Source: Actinomycetota bacterium (GTDB taxonomy: Bacteria > Actinomycetota > Actinomycetes > S36-B12). From it: a stretch of DNA of 64,000 bases. How positions within the stretch are numbered: the first letter of the stretch is position 1; every line of letters starts with the position of its first letter. Positions 27,657 through 35,195 of the stretch are shown piece by piece. The notes beneath the pieces were generated by a model. The model saw nothing but the letters and a program-made list of their open reading frames with translations, made no database searches and was not told the DNA's origin. The position numbers were made by a program, and so were the translations under genes. The DNA is taken from assembly GCA_016717115.1 (NCBI GenBank), contig JADKGE010000006.1, positions 124,001 through 188,000 on the forward strand, written 5' to 3'.

Positions 27657-28781
27657 TTACAGCCCGTCACGTCGCTTGAACACGGCGTACAGGCTCACGC
27701 ACACGGCGGCCATCATGCCCAGCGCGAGGGGATAGCCCCATGGCTGGTCGAGCTCGGGCATGTGGCTGAAGTTCATCCCGTAGATGGTGCCGATCAAGGT
27801 GGGGGCGAACAGGATTGCCGCCCAGGCTGAGATCCTCTTCACCTCGGTGTTCTGGCTGTTGCTCGCCACGGTGAGCGCGCGCATCTCCTCGTTCTGCTTC
27901 TGCGCCACCAGCGTGGCGTTGACGGTGAGCATGTCCCGGAGGATCTGCTGGAACCCCTCGACCCGCTCGGACACCTGGGTGTTGTGGTCCGCGACGTCGC
28001 GCAGCGATCGCTGGAGCTCCTCGCCGACGTCGTACTTGTCGAAGCCCGCCTCCAGCGCGAGCAGGATCGTCGTGAGGGGAGTGGTCGCCCGCCGGAACTC
28101 GATCACCTCGCGAGACAGGTCGTAGATCCGCCGCGAGACCTCGGGATCGCCGGAGAACACCTCGGTCTCGATCTCGTCGATGTCGTTCTCCAGCCCGGCG
28201 ACCACGGGCAGGTACCCGTCGACGACGCGATCGAGGACGGCGTAGAGAATGGCCTCGGGCCCCAGAGCCAGCAGGTCGGGGTCGTTCTCGAGCCCGGCCC
28301 GCACTCCGGACAGGTCGGGCGACTCGCTGTGCCGCATGCTGATCACGAAGTTGGGTCCGACGAAGACGTGCAGCTCGCCGAACTCGACCTCCTCCACATC
28401 GTCGAGATAGCGCGCGGCGCTCAGCACCACGAACAACGTCTCGTCGTACCGTTCGAGCTTGGGACGCTGGTGGGCGACGATGGCATCCTCCACCGCCAGC
28501 TCGTGCAGGTCGAACTCCTCGGCAAGGGAGATCACCTCGTCGGGGGAGGGCCGGTAGAGGCCGATCCAGGCGAATGCCTCCGGGTCCCGCCGAAGATGCT
28601 CGTAGAGGCCGTCGAGGGTCGCGGGCGAGGAGACCCGACGGCCGTCCCGATAGACGGCGAGGTCGACGATGCTCGAACCCGATGCGCTCGACGTCGGGGT
28701 GTCCGGTCCGTCACCATCCGGCGCCGCGGAAGAGGGCGCGTGCCAGCGTCGGCCTCGGGTCGTGATGAGGCTGGTGATCAT
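27657..28781 (-). CDS. corA: CorA family magnesium/divalent cation transporter
   Basis: About 374 residues from the ATG at 28781. A soluble N-terminal alpha/beta funnel domain is followed by long helices and two C-terminal membrane helices. The first helix ends in the selectivity motif YGMNF. The sequence HMPELDQPWGYPLALGMM follows as the short outer loop and second helix. It forms pentameric channels for Mg or Co. The frame is open to a GTG at 28853 without a clear ribosome-binding site, so the first residues are uncertain. Confidence 0.92.
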   Translation of the reverse strand: MITSLITTRGRRWHAPSSAAPDGDGPDTPTSSASGSSIVDLAVYRDGRRVSSPATLDGLYEHLRRDPEAFAWIGLYRPSPDEVISLAEEFDLHELAVEDAIVAHQRPKLERYDETLFVVLSAARYLDDVEEVEFGELHVFVGPNFVISMRHSESPDLSGVRAGLENDPDLLALGPEAILYAVLDRVVDGYLPVVAGLENDIDEIETEVFSGDPEVSRRIYDLSREVIEFRRATTPLTTILLALEAGFDKYDVGEELQRSLRDVADHNTQVSERVEGFQQILRDMLTVNATLVAQKQNEEMRALTVASNSQNTEVKRISAWAAILFAPTLIGTIYGMNFSHMPELDQPWGYPLALGMMAAVCVSLYAVFKRRDGL

Positions 28782-28970
28782 GCCCTCTCGCACCGGGTCG
28801 CTCCCATCGTCGGTCGGGCGTCGCGCGTTGCTCGACGTCCAAGGCACAAGCACATGACATCGAGAAGGCGGGCACCTATCCGGGGAGTGGACCCAGGGTG
28901 TACATCAGGACACGACCGGGCGAACATGCGCCGCGGCCTGCGGGGTCGAAGCACGGCTGGCGGTGGGTCG

Positions 28971-30392
28971 TCAGTCGGTGCCGGACTCCATCGCCGCACG
29001 ATCGAGCATGGCGTCCTCGTCCGGAACGTCCATCGTGGTGATCGCGGCGATCGCGGTCGCGCCGCCGGGCTCGAGCTCGCCGATCAGCGAAGCCTGGCCG
29101 GCCAGCAACTGGCCCTGCGAGGCGTAGAGCTCGAGCTTGGCCCGAGAGTCGGCGATGTCCAGGTTGCGCATCGTGAGCTGCCCGATGCGATCGACGGGGC
29201 CGAAGGCGGCGTCCTCGGTGCGCTCCATCGAGAGCCGGTCGGGGTGGTAGCTGAACGCCGGACCGCGCGTGTCGATGATCGAGTAGTCGTCGCCTCGGCG
29301 CAGCCGCAAGGTGACCTCCCCGGTGACGGCCGACGCCACCCAGCGCTGGAGCGACTCACGGAGCATGAGCGACTGCGGGTCGAGCCAGCGGCCCTCGTAG
29401 AGCAGACGGCCCAGCCGCCGTCCCTCGGCGTGGTAGTTAGCGATCGTGTCCTCGTTGTGGATGGCGCTCAGCAGCCGTTCGTAGGCGATGAAGAGCAGGG
29501 CCATCCCCGGCGCCTCGTAGATGCCGCGACTCTTGGCCTCGATGATGCGATTCTCGATCTGGTCGGCCATGCCGAGACCGTGACGACCACCGATCGCGTT
29601 CGCCTCGTGGACCAGGTCGACGGCCGATCCGAACTCCTGGCCGTTGATGGCGACGGGGCGTCCCTGTGCGTAGCGGATCGTGACGTCCTCGGAGTCGATC
29701 CGCACCTCCGGATCCCAGAACCGCACGCCCATGATCGGATGCACGATCTCGATGGAGGTGTCGAGGTGCTCGAGGGTCTTGGCCTCGTGCGTGGCGCCCC
29801 AGATGTTGGCGTCGGTGGAGTAGGCCTTCTCGACGCTGTCTCGGTAAGGCAGGTCGTGGGCGGCCAGCCACTCGGACATCTCCTTGCGGCCCCCGAGCTC
29901 GTTCACGAAGTCCGCGTCCAGCCACGGCTTGTAGATCCGCAGGCTGGGATTGGCGAGCAGTCCGTAGCGGTAGAACCGCTCGATGTCGTTGCCCTTGTAC
30001 GTCGAGCCGTCGCCCCAGATGTCGACGCCGTCGTCGCGCATCGCGCGCACCAGCAAGGTGCCCGTGACCGCTCGACCCAGGGGAGTGGTGTTGAAGTACT
30101 GCTTGCCGCCTGAGCGGATGTGGAAGGCCCCGCAGGAGATGGCCGCCAGGCCCTCCTCGACGAGCGCCGCCTTGCAGTCGACCAGGCGCGATAGTTCCGC
30201 GCCGTACTGCGTGGCGCGCCCTGGGACGGTGTCGATCTCGGGCTCGTCGTACTGGCCGATGTCAGCGGTATAGGTGTAGGGGATGGCGCCCTTGTCACGC
30301 ATCCAGGCGACGGCCACGGACGTGTCCAGGCCACCGGAGAAGGCGATGCCGACGCGCTCGCCGACGGGCAGGGAGGTCAGGACCTTCGACAC
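28971..30392 (-). CDS. argG: Argininosuccinate synthase (long form)
   Basis: A 473-residue enzyme that joins citrulline and aspartate with ATP in arginine synthesis. The N-terminal PP-loop is GIAFSGGLDTSVAVAWM, with DIGQYDEPEIDTVPGRA next and IWGDGSTYKGNDIERFYRYG and YSTDANIWGATHEAKTLE further on. The length and insert pattern match the E. coli-type subgroup rather than the shorter form in most actinomycetes. The start is GTG, 7 nt after a TAGGTT hexamer. No other arg genes are nearby. Confidence 0.95.
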   Translation of the reverse strand: MSKVLTSLPVGERVGIAFSGGLDTSVAVAWMRDKGAIPYTYTADIGQYDEPEIDTVPGRATQYGAELSRLVDCKAALVEEGLAAISCGAFHIRSGGKQYFNTTPLGRAVTGTLLVRAMRDDGVDIWGDGSTYKGNDIERFYRYGLLANPSLRIYKPWLDADFVNELGGRKEMSEWLAAHDLPYRDSVEKAYSTDANIWGATHEAKTLEHLDTSIEIVHPIMGVRFWDPEVRIDSEDVTIRYAQGRPVAINGQEFGSAVDLVHEANAIGGRHGLGMADQIENRIIEAKSRGIYEAPGMALLFIAYERLLSAIHNEDTIANYHAEGRRLGRLLYEGRWLDPQSLMLRESLQRWVASAVTGEVTLRLRRGDDYSIIDTRGPAFSYHPDRLSMERTEDAAFGPVDRIGQLTMRNLDIADSRAKLELYASQGQLLAGQASLIGELEPGGATAIAAITTMDVPDEDAMLDRAAMESGTD

Positions 30393-30399
30393 GGGACAT

Positions 30400-30405
30400 A
30401 ACCTA
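30400..30405 (-). promoter_or_regulatory. Probable leaderless -10 hexamer of argG
   Basis: TAGGTT on the minus strand ends 7 nt before the GTG at 30392. Confidence 0.45.
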
Positions 30406-30411
30406 TGGCCC

Positions 30412-30618
30412 CTACGCTCGGGCGCTGGTCCCGGGATCGCCCTTCGTGGCCGATTCCGACGGCGGCACCGGAGCCCTCACCCACGCCAGCGTCACGGCCG
30501 CTGCTCCCAGGACCAGCCCGGGAACGGTCATTCCGGCCAACAGGGCCCCCGACGCAGCCGCGGCCAAGGCAAGGCTGGCCGGACGAAGGAGGGCGCCTCG
30601 GCTCATGCGCGCGATCAT
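30412..30618 (-). CDS. Small hydrophobic membrane protein, hypothetical
   Basis: A 68-residue ORF, 19 bp upstream of argG on the same strand. Residues about 14-47 are strongly hydrophobic and could form one long or two short membrane helices. A charged tail (PPSESATKGDPGTSARA) follows. I do not recognise a family. A second ATG at 30606 is possible. Support is only its composition and position; the argG -10 between them argues that argG is also transcribed alone. Confidence 0.4.
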   Translation of the reverse strand: MIARMSRGALLRPASLALAAAASGALLAGMTVPGLVLGAAAVTLAWVRAPVPPSESATKGDPGTSARA

Positions 30619-30688
30619 GCCGCACCGGGCTGACAGTCGCTTCGCGCGGCCGGGAATCACCGCCCCGGACCGTCGAGCCTTTACCCGA

Positions 30689-30731
30689 ATATGGGCTTCT
30701 GCAGGGGTTCTCCGCAGCCCCACGCCCATAT
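30689..30731. promoter_or_regulatory. Inverted repeat over the promoter of the first cytochrome b5 gene
   Basis: ATATGGGC (30689-30696) and GCCCATAT (30724-30731) are perfect 8-bp arms 27 nt apart. The right arm overlaps the TATCGT -10 hexamer. The dyad could be a two-site operator. Confidence 0.35.
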
Positions 30732-30734
30732 CGT
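30729..30734 (+). promoter_or_regulatory. Probable leaderless -10 hexamer of the first cytochrome b5 gene
   Basis: TATCGT ends 7 nt before the ATG at 30742. This supports that start over the upstream in-frame ATG at 30691 and the ATG at 30757. Confidence 0.45.
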
Positions 30735-30741
30735 GGCGCCC

Positions 30742-31971
30742 ATGACCAGACCACGCATGAGTCGATTCTCGATCGGAGCGGTCCTTCCGCTCGCCGTCGC
30801 CGGGGCAGTGCTCACGGCCCCCGCAGCATTCGCCGAGACCACTTACACCTTGGCCGATGTCCAGAAGCACGCGACGGTGTCGGACTGCTGGTCGGCGGTG
30901 AACGGCGGCGTCTACAACCTCACCGCGTGGATCAGCCGCCATGAGGGTGGCGCTGGCGTCATCACCGCCATGTGCGGCATCGACGGCAGCGCGTCCTTCA
31001 ATGGTGCGCACGGCCGTGGGGGCGATGACGACGACAACGAGCCGGTCCAGGCGCTGGCCCGGTACCGCATCGGTGCCTACGACGCGAGCTCGGCTGCGGC
31101 TGCCGCGGCGGCAGCAGCGAGCACGACGCTGACCCTTGCCGATGTTGCGAGGCATGCCTCGGCCGCCGACTGCTGGACGGTGGTGAGCGGATCCGTGTAC
31201 AACCTGTCGACCTGGGGCGCGAGGCACCCGGGCGGGGCCGGCGTCATCACCGCCATGTGCGGCATCGACGCGACGACGTCCTACCTAGGTAGGCACTCAG
31301 GCAGCAGCGGCGCGGCGTCGGCACTGTCGCAGTTCAAGATCGGCACCGTGGGCGCCGGTACGGCCGCAGCCCCCAGCACGCCGGCACCGGGGGCGACGCC
31401 CACCGCGACCACCACGACCGCGTCTGCGGCCAAGTCCTACACGATCCGGCAGGTGCGCAAGCACGGGGCCGCCCGCAACTGCTGGTCCGTCGTGAACAAG
31501 AGGGTCTACAACCTGACACCGTGGATCGCGCGCCACCCGGGAGGGTCCTCGACGATCAAGGCCATGTGCGGAAGGAACGCGTCCTCAGCCTTCAACGCGC
31601 AGCACGGAGGGTCGACGAAGGCGGTCCGGGCCATGCAGCGCTACCAGATCGGGACGCTGCGCACCGCGCGCCCGGCGCCGGCGGTCGCCGCCCCACCCGC
31701 CCTGGTGACCCCGGCCGCCCCTGGGGCGGGCACGAGCACCCGGTACACGCTCGCTCAGGTCGCCACACACAACAGCGCTGCGAACTGCTGGTCGGTCGTG
31801 AGCGCCACGGTCTACGACCTGACCGCGTGGATCCCTCGACACCCAGGCGGCCAGGGCACCATCAAGGCCATGTGCGGCATCGACGCGACCGCCGACTTCC
31901 TTCGCCAGCACCAGAGCAGCTCCAGCGCGAAGGGTGCCCTAAGCGGCTACGCCGTCGGGACCCTCGCCTGA
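30742..31971 (+). CDS. Exported protein with four tandem cytochrome b5-like domains
   Basis: A 409-residue protein with a signal peptide (cleavage after APAAFA, about residue 31) and then only cytochrome b5-like domains at 35-113, 129-204, 233-307 and 335-409, joined by Ala/Pro/Thr linkers. Each has the haem-ligand pair H67/H90, H162/H185, H265/H288 and H367/H390, always 23 residues apart. The first His lies in HPGG, which is HEGG in domain 1. Each domain has two cysteines (in D/N-C-W and AMCG), suited to a disulfide in an extracytoplasmic protein, and ends in an IGT-like strand. Domain 1 carries an acidic DDDDNE loop. There is no membrane helix, sortase motif or lipobox. Predicted function is binding up to four b haems outside the membrane. 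It is the first of four similar genes. Confidence 0.82.
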   Translation: MTRPRMSRFSIGAVLPLAVAGAVLTAPAAFAETTYTLADVQKHATVSDCWSAVNGGVYNLTAWISRHEGGAGVITAMCGIDGSASFNGAHGRGGDDDDNEPVQALARYRIGAYDASSAAAAAAAAASTTLTLADVARHASAADCWTVVSGSVYNLSTWGARHPGGAGVITAMCGIDATTSYLGRHSGSSGAASALSQFKIGTVGAGTAAAPSTPAPGATPTATTTTASAAKSYTIRQVRKHGAARNCWSVVNKRVYNLTPWIARHPGGSSTIKAMCGRNASSAFNAQHGGSTKAVRAMQRYQIGTLRTARPAPAVAAPPALVTPAAPGAGTSTRYTLAQVATHNSAANCWSVVSATVYDLTAWIPRHPGGQGTIKAMCGIDATADFLRQHQSSSSAKGALSGYAVGTLA

Positions 31972-32229
31972 CAGTTCCCGTCGGCGCTCGTCCCAGCGCA
32001 CGCGACGCCGGACCACAGGCGGGACGGAACTGGGAAACGCACCATCCCCGACAAAGGTCACGAAAGCCCCGGTAACAGCCCGACGCCTTACCGGAATCTG
32101 GTCTTTCCGTGGGTTTCGCTTACCTCGCGCGCACCTAGCGTGACGTCCGTCAGCCGAAGCAGAGGGTCAAGGCCGAGTGCTCACAGCGCTCGTCAGGTGG
32201 CTCAGGGACTCTCAGGAAGTAGGCGCACG
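31972..32229 (+). promoter_or_regulatory. 258-bp upstream region of the second cytochrome b5 gene
   Basis: No gene is visible. It holds a perfect 7-bp inverted repeat, CCGGTAA (32069-32075) and TTACCGG (32088-32094), and a TAGCGT -10-like hexamer at 32136-32141. That would give a leader of about 85 nt before the ATG at 32230. I do not recognise a riboswitch. Confidence 0.35.
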
Positions 32230-33942
32230 ATGAGTGTGATCGCCTCAAGGATCGGCCGCCTCGCAGTGGCGCTCCTGCCGCTGGCGATTGCCGGCACCGT
32301 CGTGACTGCCCCTTCGGCCCAGGCTGCGACGTTCACCCTCCAGGACGTCCAGCAGCATGCGTCCGGCCAGGACTGCTGGTCGATCGTGAGCGGGAACGTC
32401 TACGACCTCACGTCGTGGATTGGCTTGCACCCCGGCGGGCAGTCGACCATCACCGCGATGTGCGGACGCGACGCAACGGCTTCCTACGTGTCCCAGCACT
32501 CGCGGGAGTCCAGCCCGGCCAAGGCGCTGGCGCGCTATCTCATCGGCACCCTCAGCGGGTCATCGACCCCGCCTCCAACGACGTCCACCTACACGATGAC
32601 CGAGGTCGCCGCGCACAACTCGGCCACCAACTGCTGGTCGGTCGTCAGTGGGGGCGTCTACGACCTCTCCACGTGGGGCCCCAACCACCCGGGTGGCGCC
32701 AGCGTGATCACGGCGATGTGCGGCAAGGACGGCACTGCCGGGTTCCTCGGAACGCATTCGGGCACGAGCACCAAGACCGCGAATGCCGTTGCCGCGCTTG
32801 CCTCCTTCAAGATCGGGACTCTCAGCGGTGGCAGCTCCACACCGCCCCCGCCGACGCCGCCAACGGCACTGGGCAGCTACACCCTCGCCCAGGTGGCCAC
32901 CCACAGCACGGCCACCGACTGCTGGTCGGCAGTCAGCAGCAGCGTCTACAACCTGACCGCCTGGATCGGCCAGCACCCCGGTGGCCAGTCGACGATCATC
33001 GCCATGTGCGGCAAGGACGCCACCGCATCCTTCGTCGGCAAGCACTCCGGCAGCGCGGGCGCCAACACGGCACTGGCCCTGTACAAGATCGGCACCCTGA
33101 CCGGCGCCACCGCCACCGTGACAGCAAGTGGCAGCTACACCCTCGCCCAGGTGGCCACCCACAGCACGGCCACCGACTGCTGGTCGGCAGTCAGCAGCAG
33201 CGTCTACAACCTGACCACCTGGATCGGCCAGCACCCCGGCGGCCAGTCGACCATCCTGGCCATGTGCGGCATCGACGCGACGGACATGTATCTCGGTAAG
33301 CACCACCTGGACGCCGGCCCCGCGTCCAGCCTGGCCCTGTACAAGATCGGCACCCTGCTGGCGTCGCCCGTCCAGCCGGTTGCGGTGACGAGTCCGGCCG
33401 CGACGCCCGTCGCCGTACCGCAGGCCAAGCGATTCACGATGAAGCAGGTCAGAGCGCACCACACGTCGTCGAGGTGCTGGTCGACCGCGAACAGCAGCGT
33501 CTACAACTTCTCTCGCTGGACCAAGGCGCACCCCAAGAGCGCACTGGTCCAGCGAGTCTGCGGAAGGAACTCGACGAAGTTCTACAACGCCAGGTTCGGG
33601 GGAGTAGCCAAGGCCTCCACCGTCCTTCGCAAGTACCACATTGGAGCCCTCGGCTCGGCGATCCCTGCCCCCGCTCAGCCGTCGACCACGCCGGCCGCAC
33701 CGGCGGCCGGGACGTACACCCTGGCGCAGGTCGCCACCCACTCAACCGCGGCCGATTGCTGGTCGGTGGTCAATGGATCTGTGTACGATCTCGCGAAGTG
33801 GGTTAGCCGCCATCCGGGCGGCTCCGGCACGATCACCGGCATGTGCGGGAAGGACGCCACGACGTCCTTCCTCGGCAAGCACTCGGGAAGCGCATCCGCT
33901 AACGCCGCGCTTGCTCCATTCAAGATCGGTGCGATCGCGTGA
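32230..33942 (+). CDS. Exported protein with six tandem cytochrome b5-like domains
   Basis: A 570-residue protein with a signal peptide cleaved after about residue 32 (PSAQA). Six domains lie at about 35-109, 121-199, 217-291, 303-377, 402-475 and 496-570, joined by Pro/Thr/Ser linkers. Histidine pairs are H67/H90, H153/H176, H249/H272, H335/H358 and H528/H551. Domain 5 is degenerate: HPGG is HPKS, one residue is missing, and the second His is Phe456, so it probably does not bind haem in the usual way. All six keep the two cysteines. Domains 3 and 4 are nearly identical in DNA. The ATG at 32230 is chosen because it begins the signal peptide. Expected to bind about five haems. Confidence 0.82.
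   Translation: MSVIASRIGRLAVALLPLAIAGTVVTAPSAQAATFTLQDVQQHASGQDCWSIVSGNVYDLTSWIGLHPGGQSTITAMCGRDATASYVSQHSRESSPAKALARYLIGTLSGSSTPPPTTSTYTMTEVAAHNSATNCWSVVSGGVYDLSTWGPNHPGGASVITAMCGKDGTAGFLGTHSGTSTKTANAVAALASFKIGTLSGGSSTPPPPTPPTALGSYTLAQVATHSTATDCWSAVSSSVYNLTAWIGQHPGGQSTIIAMCGKDATASFVGKHSGSAGANTALALYKIGTLTGATATVTASGSYTLAQVATHSTATDCWSAVSSSVYNLTTWIGQHPGGQSTILAMCGIDATDMYLGKHHLDAGPASSLALYKIGTLLASPVQPVAVTSPAATPVAVPQAKRFTMKQVRAHHTSSRCWSTANSSVYNFSRWTKAHPKSALVQRVCGRNSTKFYNARFGGVAKASTVLRKYHIGALGSAIPAPAQPSTTPAAPAAGTYTLAQVATHSTAADCWSVVNGSVYDLAKWVSRHPGGSGTITGMCGKDATTSFLGKHSGSASANAALAPFKIGAIA
32872..33270 (+). repeat. Internal direct repeat, domains 3 and 4 of the six-domain protein
   Basis: Bases 32872-33012 and 33130-33270 repeat with an offset of 258 bp (86 codons). 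By eye only a handful of substitutions separate the copies, far fewer than between other domains. This marks a recent duplication or gene conversion. Confidence 0.8.
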
Positions 33943-33992
33943 TCCGGCGATACGTCCCAACCCGCATCCCAGCGATCCTCTAGGAGCTCGCC

Positions 33993-35126
33993 GTGCTGCC
34001 ATCGCAAGCGCTCACTTCTCTGCCGCTCCTGGACGACCCGTTCTACCTGATCGGTGACCTGCCGGTGCACACCCTGGTGGTCCACTTCGCCGTCGTGATG
34101 CTGCCCCTGTCGGCCATCGCGCTGGTGGCGATCATTCTGGTGCCGAAGTGGCGGGGCGCCTTCGTGTGGGCGGCCATGGTCGGGCTCGTCATCGGCACCG
34201 GCGCGGCCTTTATCTCGAAGGAGTCGGGCGAACAACTGGCCGACCGGATCGGTCGGCCGGCCGAGCACGCGAGGTGGGGCGACCTCCTGCCGTACGTGGG
34301 CGTGCTCCTCCTCGTGACCGCTGTCGTCTGGCTGTGGCTGGAGCGCCGGGCGGCGCGGGCAGATCGTCCAGGCAGACCCCTCGGGTCCGGACTCCAGCTG
34401 GTCGTTGGCCTCATCGCCATCCTCCTGGCTGCTGCGAGCATCGCCATGACCATCGTCGTCGGTCACACCGGCGCGGCAGCCGTATGGGAATCACGCAGCC
34501 TGGACAGCGAGGCACAGGAGGACGCCCAGGCACCCGTCCCGCCGCCGGCACCTCGACCGTCCGGCGCCCCCGCCCCATCGGGCGCGCCCGGCTTCACGGC
34601 CGCCGATGTCGCGGCGCATGCGACGCCTGCGGACTGCTGGTCGATCGTCAACGCCCTGGTGTACGACCTGACCGCGTGGATCCCGCAGCATCCGGGAGGT
34701 GCGGGCGTGGTCGAGGCGATGTGCGGCACCGACGGCACCGCCGGATTCGAGGGTCAGCACGCCGGCGACGGCTCGGCCACCGACATCCTGGCCAGCTACG
34801 AGATCGGGCCTGTGGCATCGGCCGCCGGCGCTGGCCCGCCCAGCGGACCGACCGTGGCCGCGCCGTCCCCGTCGGCTACCGCCGGAGGCGGGTCGGTGTA
34901 CACGGCCGCCGATGTCGCGGCGCATGCGACGCCTGCGGACTGCTGGTCGATCGTCAACGGTCTGGTGTACGACCTGACCGCGTGGATCCCGCAGCATCCG
35001 GGAGGTGCGGGCGTGGTCGAGGCGATGTGCGGCACCGACGGCACCGCCGGATTCGAGGGTCAGCACGCCGGCCACGGCTCGGCCACCGACATCCTGGCCA
35101 GCTACGAGATCGGCACGCTCGGATAG
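33993..35126 (+). CDS. DUF2231 membrane protein fused to two cytochrome b5-like domains
   Basis: A 377-residue protein. Residues 1-165 are a four-helix membrane domain of DUF2231 type (helices about 24-50, 56-74, 97-116 and 134-160). It has His26 and His31 in LPVHTLVVHF, His92 in the AEHARWG loop and His158 in VVGHTG, which are candidate haem or metal ligands. A Pro/Ala-rich linker leads to two cytochrome b5-like domains at about 201-273 and 303-377 (H233/H256 and H335/H358), each with the cysteine pair. An AGGAG ribosome-binding site precedes the GTG start. It is the only membrane-anchored member of the cluster and the natural candidate to connect secreted domains to the membrane. Topology needs testing. 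Confidence 0.8.
   Translation: MLPSQALTSLPLLDDPFYLIGDLPVHTLVVHFAVVMLPLSAIALVAIILVPKWRGAFVWAAMVGLVIGTGAAFISKESGEQLADRIGRPAEHARWGDLLPYVGVLLLVTAVVWLWLERRAARADRPGRPLGSGLQLVVGLIAILLAAASIAMTIVVGHTGAAAVWESRSLDSEAQEDAQAPVPPPAPRPSGAPAPSGAPGFTAADVAAHATPADCWSIVNALVYDLTAWIPQHPGGAGVVEAMCGTDGTAGFEGQHAGDGSATDILASYEIGPVASAAGAGPPSGPTVAAPSPSATAGGGSVYTAADVAAHATPADCWSIVNGLVYDLTAWIPQHPGGAGVVEAMCGTDGTAGFEGQHAGHGSATDILASYEIGTLG
34595..35113 (+). repeat. Near-perfect 213-bp direct repeat encoding the two cytochrome b5 domains
   Basis: Bases 34595-34807 and 34901-35113 (offset 306 bp) differ at only three positions by direct comparison. The protein copies differ at two residues (Ala/Gly and Asp/His). Confidence 0.9.
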
Positions 35127-35144
35127 CTCGGCACCACGGGTCTT

Positions 35145-35171
35145 CTCGGTAGGGACATTCGCCCTGCCGAG
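35145..35171 (+). terminator. Hairpin between the third and fourth cytochrome b5 genes
   Basis: CTCGGTAGGG and CCCTGCCGAG form a 10-bp stem (one G-T pair) with a 7-nt loop. It lacks a T tract. It may attenuate read-through into, or stabilise the leader of, the next gene, which starts 24 nt later. Confidence 0.4.
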
Positions 35172-35195
35172 CGGCGACAAGGAAGGTACACACAC

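Noticed and set aside
28782..28853. Upstream extension of corA to the GTG at 28853
   Set aside because: No ribosome-binding site or -10 at the right spacing and no homology in the extra 24 residues; kept only as an alternative.
26640..32120. Shared GGGTTTCG near TTACC upstream of the CAP gene and the six-domain b5 gene
   Set aside because: Only two copies of a short motif with different spacing; not enough to call a regulatory site.
31972..32229. Cyclic di-AMP or cobalamin riboswitch before the second b5 gene
   Set aside because: Looked for the conserved segments of these classes and did not find them.
35127..35195. Iron box upstream of the b5 genes
   Set aside because: No stretch in 30619-30741, 31972-32229, 33943-33992 or 35127-35195 matches the DtxR/IdeR consensus as the feoA site does.
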